Source: Oscillospiraceae bacterium (GTDB lineage Bacteria > Bacillota > Clostridia > Oscillospirales > Acutalibacteraceae). From it: a stretch of 6,544 bases of DNA. Within the stretch, counting starts at the first letter, position 1; each line of letters begins with the position of its first letter. Location: NCBI GenBank assembly GCA_003520555.1, contig DOUO01000135.1, forward strand, positions 1 through 6,544, given 5' to 3'. The notes under the pieces were generated by a model. That model did not search any database, was not told the DNA's origin, and worked only from the letters and a program-made list of their open reading frames with translations. Below, one piece after another: positions 1-5,734 of this stretch. The position numbers were made by a program, and so were the translations under genes.

Positions 1-931
1 CGTAGGCAAGCTGAACCTCAGCCTTGCGCGCAATGCCCGCCGCGACAATGTTTTTGGCAATATAGCGCGCGTAATACGCCGCGCTGCGGTCAACCTTTGT
101 GGGATCCTTGCCGCTGAACGCTCCGCCGCCGTGACGGGAATAGCCGCCGTAGGTGTCAACAATAATCTTCCTTCCGGTAAGTCCCGCGTCGCCGACGGGA
201 CCGCCGATAACAAAACGGCCGGTAGGATTAACAAAAATCTTTGTGTCTTCGCTCATAAGGTTTTCGGGGATAACCGGAGTAATTACATATTTAATAATAT
301 CATCACGGATTTGGCGGAGAGTCACATCCGGGTTATGCTGGGTGGAAACAACTATTGTATCAACCCTGACAGCCTTATTGTCCTCATATTCAACAGTTAC
401 CTGAGTTTTTCCGTCAGGGCGGAGATACGCAAGCACGCCGTCCTTTCTTATCTTAGTAAGCTGTTTGGCGAGCTTATGAGCAAGAGATACCGGAAGCGGC
501 ATAAGCTCGGGGGTTTCGTCGGAAGCAAAGCCGAACATCATTCCCTGATCGCCTGCGCCGATTTGATTATCCGCGTCGGTTTCACCGTCCTTAAGCTCAT
601 AGCTTTCGTTAACGCCCATTGCGATGTCGGGTGACTGGGCGTCGATTGAGGTAAGTACAGCGCAGCTGTTGCCGTCAAAACCGTATTCGGGATTATTGTA
701 ACCGATGTCATTTATAACTCCGCGCGCAATTGCCGCCGCGTCAAACTGCGCAGTGGTTGAAATTTCACCCATTATGAGAACCATGCCGGTAGTAACGGTG
801 GTTTCACAGGCAACATGCGCGTTTTTGTCCTGCTCCAAAATACAGTCAAGCACGGCGTCGGAAATGCAGTCGCAAACCTTGTCGGGATGTCCCTCCGTTA
901 CTGATTCGGATGTAAATAAATACTTTGCCAT
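1..931 (-). CDS. metK: S-adenosylmethionine synthetase (methionine adenosyltransferase), C-terminus off the window
   Basis: Cytosolic enzyme making S-adenosylmethionine from methionine and ATP. The window holds the first 310 residues; family members are about 390-400, so roughly 85 C-terminal residues lie beyond the left edge. Visible signatures are [12 protein letters not shown] at residues 7-18, with the conserved active-site His15 and Asp17; the GAGDQG nucleotide-binding motif at 125-130; and the glycine-rich [17 protein letters not shown] at 267-283. The match to E. coli and Bacillus MetK is close throughout, with no frameshift. The ATG at 931 is preceded by AAGGAG (939-944) with 7-nt spacing. 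It is transcribed away from the GNAT gene behind its own promoter and a SAM-I riboswitch/terminator, so SAM should repress it. Identity is secure. Confidence 0.97.
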   Translation of the reverse strand, partial: MAKYLFTSESVTEGHPDKVCDCISDAVLDCILEQDKNAHVACETTVTTGMVLIMGEISTTAQFDAAAIARGVINDIGYNNPEYGFDGNSCAVLTSIDAQSPDIAMGVNESYELKDGETDADNQIGAGDQGMMFGFASDETPELMPLPVSLAHKLAKQLTKIRKDGVLAYLRPDGKTQVTVEYEDNKAVRVDTIVVSTQHNPDVTLRQIRDDIIKYVITPVIPENLMSEDTKIFVNPTGRFVIGGPVGDAGLTGRKIIVDTYGGYSRHGGGAFSGKDPTKVDRSAAYYARYIAKNIVAAGIARKAEVQLAY

Positions 932-938
932 AATAAAT

Positions 939-944
939 CTCCTT
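939..944 (-). promoter_or_regulatory. metK ribosome-binding site
   Basis: AAGGAG reading on the minus strand, 7 nt from the metK ATG. It lies just past the terminator T-tract, so it is only transcribed when the leader terminator is read through. It is not itself sequestered in the terminator stem, which points to control at transcription rather than translation. Confidence 0.85.
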
Positions 945-946
945 AC

Positions 947-978
947 AAAAAAATAAACGCCCTTGTTACCAAAAGCGT
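947..978 (-). terminator. Intrinsic terminator in the metK leader (riboswitch expression platform)
   Basis: On the minus strand ACGCTTTTG pairs with CAAGGGCGT: 9 bp including two G-U pairs, closed by a GTAA (GNRA-type) tetraloop. TTATTTTTTT (947-956) follows directly. It sits between the SAM-I aptamer and the metK ribosome-binding site, the standard place for an S-box OFF terminator. Its 5' arm and loop are also complementary to the aptamer 3' side, giving the antiterminator alternative. Confidence 0.88.
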
Positions 979-1002
979 ACAAAATCACTCATCTTTCGGT
1001 AA
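966..1002 (-). promoter_or_regulatory. Predicted antiterminator of the SAM-I riboswitch
   Basis: TTACCGAAAG at 993-1002 (3' side of aptamer helix P4 and the P4/P1 junction) can pair over 10 bp, with one G-U, with CTTTTGGTAA at 966-975 (terminator 5' arm and loop). A 17-nt loop separates them. The pairing cannot coexist with an intact P4 or with the terminator, so it gives a SAM-free ON state. The pairing is read from the sequence; the regulatory reading follows the known S-box mechanism. Confidence 0.75.
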
Positions 1003-1085
1003 AACCGCAGGATTTAGCACCTTGCGTTTGCAGGTTGCCGGACATCACAGGGCCTGATCCCTCCGTCACTCTTGATAAGATTTTA
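981..1085 (-). promoter_or_regulatory. SAM-I (S-box) riboswitch aptamer
   Basis: The minus strand carries the S-box core in order: CTTATCAAGAG (5' side of P1), GGAGGGATCAGGCCC, TGATGTCCGGCAACC, AAGGTGCTAAATCC and GAAAGATGAG (3' side of P1). P1 is CTTATC with GATGAG and extends through AAAAT/ATTTT past a 2-nt bulge. P3 is ACCTGC/GC(A)AGGT with an A bulge, and P4 is CGG/CCG around TTTTA. SAM-I aptamers bind S-adenosylmethionine, and this one precedes the gene for SAM synthesis. With the downstream terminator it should switch metK off when SAM is abundant. All conserved blocks are present. Confidence 0.96.
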
Positions 1086-1095
1086 TTTTTTCTTT

Positions 1096-1124
1096 ATTAT
1101 ACCTCACGTCACCGCAAAAAACAA
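1096..1124 (-). promoter_or_regulatory. metK promoter (vegetative sigma type)
   Basis: -35 TTGTTT at 1119-1124, 17-nt spacer and perfect -10 TATAAT at 1096-1101, minus strand. Transcription would begin near 1089, a few bases before the aptamer P1 helix at 1085, so the whole riboswitch is included with almost no extra leader. This positioning supports the call. Confidence 0.82.
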
Positions 1125-1150
1125 GAGATATTTTTCTATATTGTTTAAGA

Positions 1151-1179
1151 TTGTAAAAATTGCACATTTATGTTATACT
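1151..1179 (+). promoter_or_regulatory. Promoter of the GNAT-cupin operon
   Basis: -35 TTGTAA at 1151-1156, 17-nt spacer and -10 TATACT at 1174-1179, with an extended -10 TGT just upstream (1171-1173). Start near 1186 gives a leader of about 22 nt with AAGGAG (1195-1200) 7 nt before the ATG. It is back-to-back with the metK promoter; the two -35 boxes are 26 nt apart. Confidence 0.75.
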
Positions 1180-1207
1180 AAACGCATGAAAATCAAGGAG
1201 TGATTGC

Positions 1208-1687
1208 ATGACTATACGTGAATACCGCGATGAGGATTTACCGCGGATGATTGAAATTTGGAACGGCGTCGTTGAGGACGGAACAGCCTTTCCGCAAATT
1301 GAAACTCTTGATGAAACCGGCGGCGCGGATTTTTTCGCTTCACAAAGCTTTTGCGCGGTTGCGCGGGAAAACGGAAATATTTGCGGTCTGTACATCCTGC
1401 ATCCGAACAATGTAGGAAGGTGCGGTCACATTTGCAACGCAAGCTATGCGGTAAGCCCTTTGTCGCGCGGAAAGCACATCGGCGAAAAGCTTGTGCGCCA
1501 TTGTATGGAGCAGGGCAAAAAACTGGGCTTTGGAATTTTGCAGTTCAACGCTGTTGTGCGCACAAACGCTGCGGCGCGGCATTTATATGAAAAACTCGGT
1601 TTTACACAACTTGGGGTAATTCCTAAAGGCTTTTTGATGAAGGACGGAAGCTACGAGGATATATGCCCCTACTACATAGAATTGTGA
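1208..1687 (+). CDS. GNAT-family N-acetyltransferase, substrate unknown
   Basis: A 159-residue single-domain cytosolic acetyltransferase expected to move an acetyl group from acetyl-CoA to an amine. Motif A, the pyrophosphate-binding loop, is RGKHIG at residues 87-92 after the beta-strand ASYAVSP; a His stands where RGxGxG members have Gly. Motif B is visible as N120-AAARHLYEKLGF (to 132), followed by GVIPKGFLMKDGSYED, a C-terminal pattern also seen in phosphinothricin/amino-acid acetyltransferase-like GNATs. The start has AAGGAG at 7 nt. It is the first gene of a two-gene operon with the cupin 7 nt downstream. The family is clear; the substrate cannot be read from sequence, and a resistance or detoxification role is only a guess. 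Confidence 0.92.
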   Translation: MTIREYRDEDLPRMIEIWNGVVEDGTAFPQIETLDETGGADFFASQSFCAVARENGNICGLYILHPNNVGRCGHICNASYAVSPLSRGKHIGEKLVRHCMEQGKKLGFGILQFNAVVRTNAAARHLYEKLGFTQLGVIPKGFLMKDGSYEDICPYYIEL

Positions 1688-1694
1688 GGACATC

Positions 1695-2024
1695 ATGATA
1701 TTTGATTTAAAAAACGAACAACCTGAAATATTACCGAATTTCAAGGGCGGTGAAAAATTTTTCAAGGCAAAAATGCATTTTGACGGACTGAACCGCTTTA
1801 TGCACGGCTGTCTTGTTCCGGGCGCTTCAATCGGCGAACACCCGCACGAAGAAAACAGCGAGATTATTTATATACTCAGCGGCAAAGGGCATGTGCTTTA
1901 TGACGGAGAGCTTTATGAATTAAGCGAGGGACAGTGCCACTATTGCCCGAAGGGACACCGGCACAGTCTGATAAATGACAGCCGAAACGACCTTGTGTTT
2001 TTTGCGGTTGTGCCAAATCAATAA
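1695..2024 (+). CDS. Small single-domain cupin protein
   Basis: A 109-residue beta-barrel cupin, cytosolic, with both cupin motifs essentially perfect. Motif 1, G(X)5HXH(X)4E(X)6G, spans residues 43-63 with metal ligands His49, His51 and Glu56. Motif 2, G(X)5PXG(X)2H(X)3N, spans 79-94 with the fourth ligand His90. A full 3-His/1-Glu set implies a bound divalent metal, so it may be an enzyme (isomerase or dioxygenase type) or a small-molecule sensor; single-domain cupins are too diverse to choose. The start lies 7 nt after the GNAT stop, and its AGGA (1687-1690) overlaps that stop codon, suggesting cotranscription and translational coupling. It is followed 9 nt later by a strong terminator. 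Confidence 0.9.
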   Translation: MIFDLKNEQPEILPNFKGGEKFFKAKMHFDGLNRFMHGCLVPGASIGEHPHEENSEIIYILSGKGHVLYDGELYELSEGQCHYCPKGHRHSLINDSRNDLVFFAVVPNQ

Positions 2025-2033
2025 ATATAAAAG

Positions 2034-2068
2034 ACGGCGCGGAGCTTTTTCAGCTCCGCGCCGTTTTT
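2034..2068. terminator. Bidirectional terminator between convergent cupin and glycosyltransferase genes
   Basis: ACGGCGCGGAGCT (2034-2046) and AGCTCCGCGCCGT (2052-2064) form a perfect 13-bp GC-rich stem with a TTTTC loop. TTTTT (2064-2068) follows on the plus strand for the GNAT-cupin operon. On the minus strand the flank reads TCTTTTATATTT, so the same hairpin can end the glycosyltransferase transcript, which stops at 2077. Confidence 0.92.
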
Positions 2069-2076
2069 GCTGTGAT

Positions 2077-3675
2077 TTATTTATTTTTCTTCGCGGAAAG
2101 CTTATTTCTTACAAAATCCACCGCGGATTTTACGCCGTCCAAGCCGTCAACCGCCAGCAAAATAAACGCGGGCGTAAAGTTATACAGATAGCGCGAACGC
2201 GTTTCCCAAATCAGCAGGAACACGAAAATCGCGAACACTACGCCTCTGAACAGCACAAGCTCGTCGACCTTTCTGCGCCAAAGGCACCTGAACGAAGAAA
2301 TCGCCATCATTAAAATAAGGAAAAGCTGGAAGCCGCTGCAGTAAGCGTAATATATTGCGTGATATTTTCCTTCGTTAAGTACAAAGCTGTGAAGAATGTT
2401 TTTCCGTATGGGACGTGAAATATGATGTGAAATAAAGTATGAGCCGTCCTCCCATGTCCAAACCATCTTCCTGTTGAGGTGGGTGTACATGCTGTCGATG
2501 CCGTCCTCCTGAGTCAGACGCTGATTAATGCGCTTGTCTAACATATACTGAACAGCCTTGTTTTTGGCGTCCTTGCCTTCAAACGAAGCAGTGTAATTTG
2601 CGTCCACCTGTGTGTAGCAGCCATAGCCCTTAATGCCCATCATTATCCAGTGGGAGGCAGGAAATTCGTATTTATATTCCTGTTCCGGAGTGATGATGTC
2701 AGCGGCGCGGTACGCGGCGGAAAACGCTCCGTAAAAACAGCCGAAGCCCGCAACAAGCGCAAGCGCAAAGCAGATAAAACGCTTGAATTTAAGCTTTAAC
2801 AGCATATACACAATTGCTACGACAAGTAAAATCAGCACGCTGCCCTTGACCTTAAAGCCGAGCATAATTAACGCTCCGCAAATAAACATAAGCACGTATT
2901 TTTTGTACTTTTTTTCGCATCTTAACGCCGAGAAGAACAGGTAAACCCCGCCGATAAAAAACGGCATCGAAAGCGAATCGGTGTAATAATACGGGACGTA
3001 GGTATAATACGGAACAAAAAGCATGCACAGCATAAGCGTCATCAAAGCCTTTTTGTTGCCGAAAAGCTTTTGAGCGAGAAATACGGTCAGAATTACCGAA
3101 AGGTTTATTGCGATTATGTTCAAAACAATTCCGGTGTAATTCGAAACATAGCCCGTAATTAAATAATTAACACGGTAAGCGAACGAGAGGATGAACATGA
3201 GCATAAGGTTGTTCGGATAACGAATCATATAATCCGTCCCCGAAGTCAAATCCTTTTGAATCAGGTCAAAATTTCCCGTCTGCGCAAAGCTTTTAGCGTA
3301 ACGGTTGACTAAAATTAAATCTGTTACGGGTTTTGAAGCCAGGAAATATGCCGCCAAAATCTGCAACACAAGCATAACGGCAATGCACGCGATAATAATG
3401 ATCCGCGTTTGCCGCGTGCTGTCGGTAATTTTGCGTCTGATTTTGTGCAGTCTGCATGTGTGCAGAGCATAATAAACCGCCGAAAAAATAAACGTCAGCA
3501 CTATGCCGGTGATAATAATTTTTATGTAGTCGTCAAAAGAACAGTTATAGGTGTATTGTTCTCTGTTATGAGTGTAACCGATTGCCAGAATCAACACCAG
3601 CAAACGCACAAACACAACGGTGAAGATAAAACTGAAAATAACATTTAATATTCTTGCCGCTTTATTATTGTTCAT
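2077..3675 (-). CDS. Polytopic membrane protein, probable GT-C-type glycosyltransferase
   Basis: A 532-residue integral membrane protein with about 12-13 hydrophobic segments (roughly 10-33, 50-71, 91-113, 157-175, 181-202, 208-222, 235-250, 258-275, 277-294, 300-320, 442-462, 473-490, 496-510). A soluble, probably extracellular, stretch lies at 321-440. This layout, with RYPNNL at 152-157, YTDSLSMPF at 231-239, ASHWIMMG at 340-347 and ETRSRYLYNFTP near 491-502, fits the PMT/ArnT-like GT-C superfamily, which transfers sugars from lipid-phosphate donors outside the membrane. The catalytic acidic residue cannot be assigned by eye. The ATG at 3675 has AGGA 4 nt upstream; an in-frame TTG at 3693 would add six residues but leaves almost no leader. 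It is monocistronic, between two terminators, and no polymer genes are nearby to suggest the product. Confidence 0.72.
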   Translation of the reverse strand: MNNNKAARILNVIFSFIFTVVFVRLLVLILAIGYTHNREQYTYNCSFDDYIKIIITGIVLTFIFSAVYYALHTCRLHKIRRKITDSTRQTRIIIIACIAVMLVLQILAAYFLASKPVTDLILVNRYAKSFAQTGNFDLIQKDLTSGTDYMIRYPNNLMLMFILSFAYRVNYLITGYVSNYTGIVLNIIAINLSVILTVFLAQKLFGNKKALMTLMLCMLFVPYYTYVPYYYTDSLSMPFFIGGVYLFFSALRCEKKYKKYVLMFICGALIMLGFKVKGSVLILLVVAIVYMLLKLKFKRFICFALALVAGFGCFYGAFSAAYRAADIITPEQEYKYEFPASHWIMMGIKGYGCYTQVDANYTASFEGKDAKNKAVQYMLDKRINQRLTQEDGIDSMYTHLNRKMVWTWEDGSYFISHHISRPIRKNILHSFVLNEGKYHAIYYAYCSGFQLFLILMMAISSFRCLWRRKVDELVLFRGVVFAIFVFLLIWETRSRYLYNFTPAFILLAVDGLDGVKSAVDFVRNKLSAKKNK

Positions 3676-3711
3676 ATTATCCTGCTTCTCCAAAATATTC
3701 TTCCGCTTTAA

Positions 3712-3740
3712 ATTATACTCTCCTCACGCGCTTTTGTCAA
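3712..3740 (-). promoter_or_regulatory. Perfect-consensus promoter of the GT-C-like gene
   Basis: TTGACA at 3735-3740, a 17-nt spacer and TATAAT at 3712-3717, minus strand: an exact match to the vegetative sigma consensus with optimal spacing. A start near 3705 leaves a leader of about 30 nt before the ATG at 3675. It lies immediately downstream of the mazF terminator, so the gene is independently transcribed. Confidence 0.9.
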
Positions 3741-3752
3741 ATAACTTTTGCT

Positions 3753-3791
3753 CAAAAAACAAGCCCGGAAAGAGGTTTATCCTTCCGGGCT
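3753..3791 (-). terminator. Intrinsic terminator after mazF
   Basis: AGCCCGGAA (3783-3791) pairs with TTCCGGGCT (3762-3770), a 9-bp GC-rich stem, and TTGTTTTTTG follows on the minus strand. It begins about 5 nt after the mazF stop and ends the mazF-side transcript before the next promoter (3712-3740). Confidence 0.88.
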
Positions 3792-3795
3792 GAAA

Positions 3796-4143
3796 TTATG
3801 CCTGCAATCCGAATGAGATGGAAATTGCGTTGTTGACGGCGTTCATTGCGCTGTCGTCCACGCTCCCCATTTTTTCACGCAGCCTGCGCTTATCAATTGT
3901 TCGCACCTGTTCAAGCAACACAACGCTGTCCTTTGCAAGCCCTGCGGAATTTGCGTGCAGCGGAATATGCGTCGGCAGCTTTGCCTTTGACTGCTGGCTG
4001 GTGATTGCAGCCGCGATTACCGTGGGACTGTAACGGTTTCCGACGTTGTTCTGCACGATAAGCACAGGACGTATTCCTCCCTGCTCGGAGCCCACAACGG
4101 GGCTTAAGTCCGCATAATAAATATCTCCGCGTTTTATGTTCAA
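3796..4143 (-). CDS. mazF: MazF/PemK-family mRNA interferase (EndoA-like toxin)
   Basis: A sequence-specific ribosome-independent endoribonuclease by family; Bacillus EndoA cleaves at UACAU. It closely matches Endo[64 protein letters not shown]. Counted from the TTG start, the catalytic pair is Arg25 (in GGIRPV) and Thr48 (in AAITSQ), the same positions as in EndoA. I chose TTG at 4143 because it gives 115 residues aligned with the EndoA N-terminus; GGAG (4154-4157) lies 10 nt upstream. A GTG at 4152 would sit only 1 nt from that GGAG. No MazE-like antitoxin precedes it, and the 121-nt gap to the lipoprotein stop is too small for one. Family certain; start less so. Confidence 0.93.
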   Translation of the reverse strand: MNIKRGDIYYADLSPVVGSEQGGIRPVLIVQNNVGNRYSPTVIAAAITSQQSKAKLPTHIPLHANSAGLAKDSVVLLEQVRTIDKRRLREKMGSVDDSAMNAVNNAISISFGLQA

Positions 4144-4153
4144 ATCTTTCACA

Positions 4154-4247
4154 CTCCGAAAATGCCGGCAAGCCGGCTGTGATGTTGATAATTATATTTT
4201 TGCCGTAAACAAAAATTTTATACGGCTGTTATCATAATATTTCGGAG
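4154..4247 (-). repeat. Nested inverted repeats in the mazF leader, possibly pairing with its Shine-Dalgarno
   Basis: Four inverted-repeat pairs lie in this non-coding leader. Outermost is CTCCGAAA at 4154-4161 with TTTCGGAG at 4240-4247 (8 bp). Inside are TGATAA 4186-4191 with TTATCA 4229-4234 (6 bp), and within that GCCGTA 4202-4207 with TACGGC 4221-4226 (6 bp). Beside them is a GC-only 5-bp hairpin GCCGG-CAAG-CCGGC at 4164-4177. On the minus-strand RNA the outer stem includes the GGAG that serves as the mazF Shine-Dalgarno. A -10-like TATAAT lies at 4191-4196 with a poor -35 (AAAATT, 4214-4219); if transcription starts there, only the GC hairpin is in the RNA and the outer repeats would be DNA elements. 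The pairings are seen; function is inference. Confidence 0.5.
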
Positions 4248-4264
4248 CGTGTGTTTTGTTACGT

Positions 4265-4771
4265 TCACAACAGCTCGACGCCGCTCAGACTTAGAGCGAG
4301 CTTTGGATTTTCAATTGTCAGGCTTTTTATTTTTCCTTCGTCGTCGGTAATGATTTCACAGTTTATGCCATGCTTTAAGCAGTATACCAAATCTTCACCG
4401 CTTTCGCGCATAAACTCCGCCCTGCCGTCGGCTATGCCGCTCAATGCTTCGCGAAGCATTGAGAAAAACGAAGATTTCGGAAGATATGCTTCATCCGCCG
4501 TGCAGGAAATATCCTGCCGCCCGAGGGTAAGCACGCCGTTTTTGCAGTCAAGCGCAAGTCCTTCAAGCGTTTTTGGTTGCGACACAGTCAGATTTATGTT
4601 GCCCTGACGGGTAGAAAGAATCCTGCCCTTTATTTTCATTCCGCGGTATTCGGCAATGTACGCCGCCTTAAACTCCGGCTTTGGCTGCGGTTTTTTCGCG
4701 CTTTGACATCCGCTGAAAAATAGTATGTAAAAAACAAAAAAGGCACATAACGCCCTTACCCTGCCCTTCAT
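4265..4771 (-). CDS. Predicted lipoprotein, LolA/YdcC-like by shape and context
   Basis: A 168-residue protein with an N-terminal lipoprotein signal: basic MKGRVR, a hydrophobic run to about residue 18, then FFSGC with the lipidated cysteine at 22. The site is somewhat atypical, with Phe where Leu is usual at -3. A Lys/Pro-rich linker follows, then a region rich in predicted beta-strands (AAYIAEYRGMKIKGRI, NINLTVSQPKTLEGLAL, GVLTLGRQDI), a helical stretch SSFFSMLREALSGI and terminal strands. This pattern suggests the LolA/YdcC-type fold of lipoproteins found beside alr-mazF in Firmicutes; that is inference. The ATG at 4771 is chosen because GGAGG (4778-4782) lies 6 nt upstream; the upstream in-frame GTG has no such site. 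It holds a 24-bp perfect palindrome at 4440-4463. Confidence 0.8.
   Translation of the reverse strand: MKGRVRALCAFFVFYILFFSGCQSAKKPQPKPEFKAAYIAEYRGMKIKGRILSTRQGNINLTVSQPKTLEGLALDCKNGVLTLGRQDISCTADEAYLPKSSFFSMLREALSGIADGRAEFMRESGEDLVYCLKHGINCEIITDDEGKIKSLTIENPKLALSLSGVELL
4440..4463. repeat. 24-bp perfect palindrome inside the lipoprotein gene
   Basis: CTCAATGCTTCG followed immediately by its exact reverse complement CGAAGCATTGAG. As RNA it would form a 10-bp hairpin with a CGCG loop. On the minus strand it encodes SMLREALS of the lipoprotein without breaking the frame. Exact 24-bp symmetry is unlikely by chance in a window of this size. Confidence 0.9.
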
Positions 4772-4795
4772 AAGGCACCTCCGCAAATTGGATTT

Positions 4796-4827
4796 CACCG
4801 CCGAACGCGGTGCGGTAATACATTATA
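4796..4827 (-). promoter_or_regulatory. Possible internal promoter and 5' hairpin before the lipoprotein gene
   Basis: A -10 TATAAT at 4822-4827 (minus strand) has only a poor -35 (GGTATT at 4845-4850). Predicted start near 4815 would place CACCGC-GTTCG-GCGGTG (4796-4812, 6-bp stem, 5-nt loop) at the very 5' end of the RNA. This lies in the 84-nt gap after nnrD. Weak as a promoter; the hairpin is real as sequence. Confidence 0.35.
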
Positions 4828-4855
4828 TGTCTTTTCAGATGATTAATACCATAAA

Positions 4856-5734
4856 TCAAAATCCGCAGCTTTTAAAAGCCTGCGGCAAATATTCAATAAT
4901 ATCCGTCGGGAGCATTGAGATTTTGCCCAAGCTTTGCGCCGCCAAATCTCCTGCCAAGCCGTGAAGATACACCGCCGCCGAAGCGGCGTCAAAGGGCTTT
5001 GCGCCCTGAGCCAAAAGCGAAGCTGTTACACCCGCAAGAACGTCGCCGCTGCCGCCTGTTGCCATTCCGCTGTTGCCGGTCAGGTTTTCAACAATTTTAC
5101 CTTCGGGCGAAGCAATAACGGTTCCCGCTCCCTTAAGCACGGTGGTTACTCCGAATTTTTTCGCGAAGTCCTTTGCGGTTCCGCTGCGGTTAAGATTAAC
5201 CTCTGCTGCGGTTTTACCGGTAAGTCTGCCCATTTCTCCGGGGTGAGGAGTGATTATAATTTCGCAATGCTTTTCAAGAAGTATATCCGGAGCGGCAGCG
5301 ATACAGTTGAGCGCGTCGGCGTCAAGCACCATAGGCTTTTCGCAATTTTTAATAAGCCCGCGCACCAAAGCACACGCGTCGTCTGTCGCGGAAAGACCGC
5401 AGCCGCAAAGCAGCGCGCTTGATTTAGCCGCTTCGTTAAGCAAAAGGTCAGTGTTTTCAGCTGAAATTGCTCCGCTTTCGGTTTCCTCAAGCGGCAAAAA
5501 CACACTTTCCGGCAGAACCTGAGCGGCTATGGGATAAATACTTTTCGGCAACGCGCATTTTAAAAGTCCGAGTCCGGAACGCAGAGCGGACTTTCCTGCC
5601 ATTATTGCGGCGCCTGCCATGCCGTAGCTTCCGCATACGCTCAAAAGCGTACCGCAGGTGCCCTTGTTCGCGTCGTCAGGGCGGCGGAAAACCGCCTTTT
5701 TTACCGTATTTTTATCCGTTAATTCCATAATCAT
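4856..5734 (-). CDS. nnrD: ADP-dependent (S)-NAD(P)H-hydrate dehydratase
   Basis: A metabolite-repair enzyme that dehydrates damaged NADHX/NADPHX back to NAD(P)H using ADP (ATP in some relatives), in the cytosol. The 292-residue, ribokinase-fold protein matches YxkO/CARKD: KGTCGTLLSVCGSYGMAGAA at 24-43, LDADALN at 137-143, TPHPGEMGRLTG at 162-173, KGAGTVIASP at 201-210, and the family signature GNSGMATGGSGDVLAG at 220-235 with the presumed catalytic Asp231. It lacks the NnrE epimerase domain fused in E. coli YjeF/Nnr. The ATG at 5734 overlaps the upstream stop as ATGA; a second in-frame ATG lies at 5728, and neither has a strong ribosome-binding site, so coupling to the upstream gene is likely. 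In many Firmicutes it sits near acpS and alr; neither is here. Confidence 0.95.
   Translation of the reverse strand: MIMELTDKNTVKKAVFRRPDDANKGTCGTLLSVCGSYGMAGAAIMAGKSALRSGLGLLKCALPKSIYPIAAQVLPESVFLPLEETESGAISAENTDLLLNEAAKSSALLCGCGLSATDDACALVRGLIKNCEKPMVLDADALNCIAAAPDILLEKHCEIIITPHPGEMGRLTGKTAAEVNLNRSGTAKDFAKKFGVTTVLKGAGTVIASPEGKIVENLTGNSGMATGGSGDVLAGVTASLLAQGAKPFDAASAAVYLHGLAGDLAAQSLGKISMLPTDIIEYLPQAFKSCGF

Noticed and set aside
131..634. Plus-strand open frame of 167 codons antisense to metK
   Set aside because: It lies wholly within the secure metK gene on the other strand, has no ribosome-binding site or recognisable domain, and its composition is a shadow of MetK codons.
963..1148. Plus-strand 61-codon frame across the metK leader
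   Set aside because: It covers the riboswitch, terminator and promoter of metK and has no start signal; non-coding structure explains the sequence.
3676..3693. TTG start at 3693 for the GT-C-like protein
   Set aside because: The promoter predicts transcription starting near 3705, leaving about 12 nt of leader; the ATG at 3675 has AGGA upstream and the extra six residues look non-essential.
4153..4264. Hidden mazE antitoxin gene between the lipoprotein and mazF
   Set aside because: The interval is about 110 nt, occupied by inverted repeats, and I see no ribosome-binding site plus open frame of antitoxin length on the minus strand.
4973..4988. CGCCGC-CGAA-GCGGCG hairpin in nnrD
   Set aside because: It is a short GC-rich stem that falls out of Ala-rich coding sequence (DAASAA) and is too small to stand out.
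4934..5422. Plus-strand open frame of 162 codons antisense to nnrD
   Set aside because: nnrD is certain from its motifs along the full length; the opposite frame has no recognisable family or start signal.
5683..5702. GGCGG-AAAA-CCGCC hairpin followed by six Ts on the plus strand
   Set aside because: It resembles a terminator but lies inside the nnrD coding region, and no plus-strand gene leads into it; the T run encodes Lys codons on the other strand.
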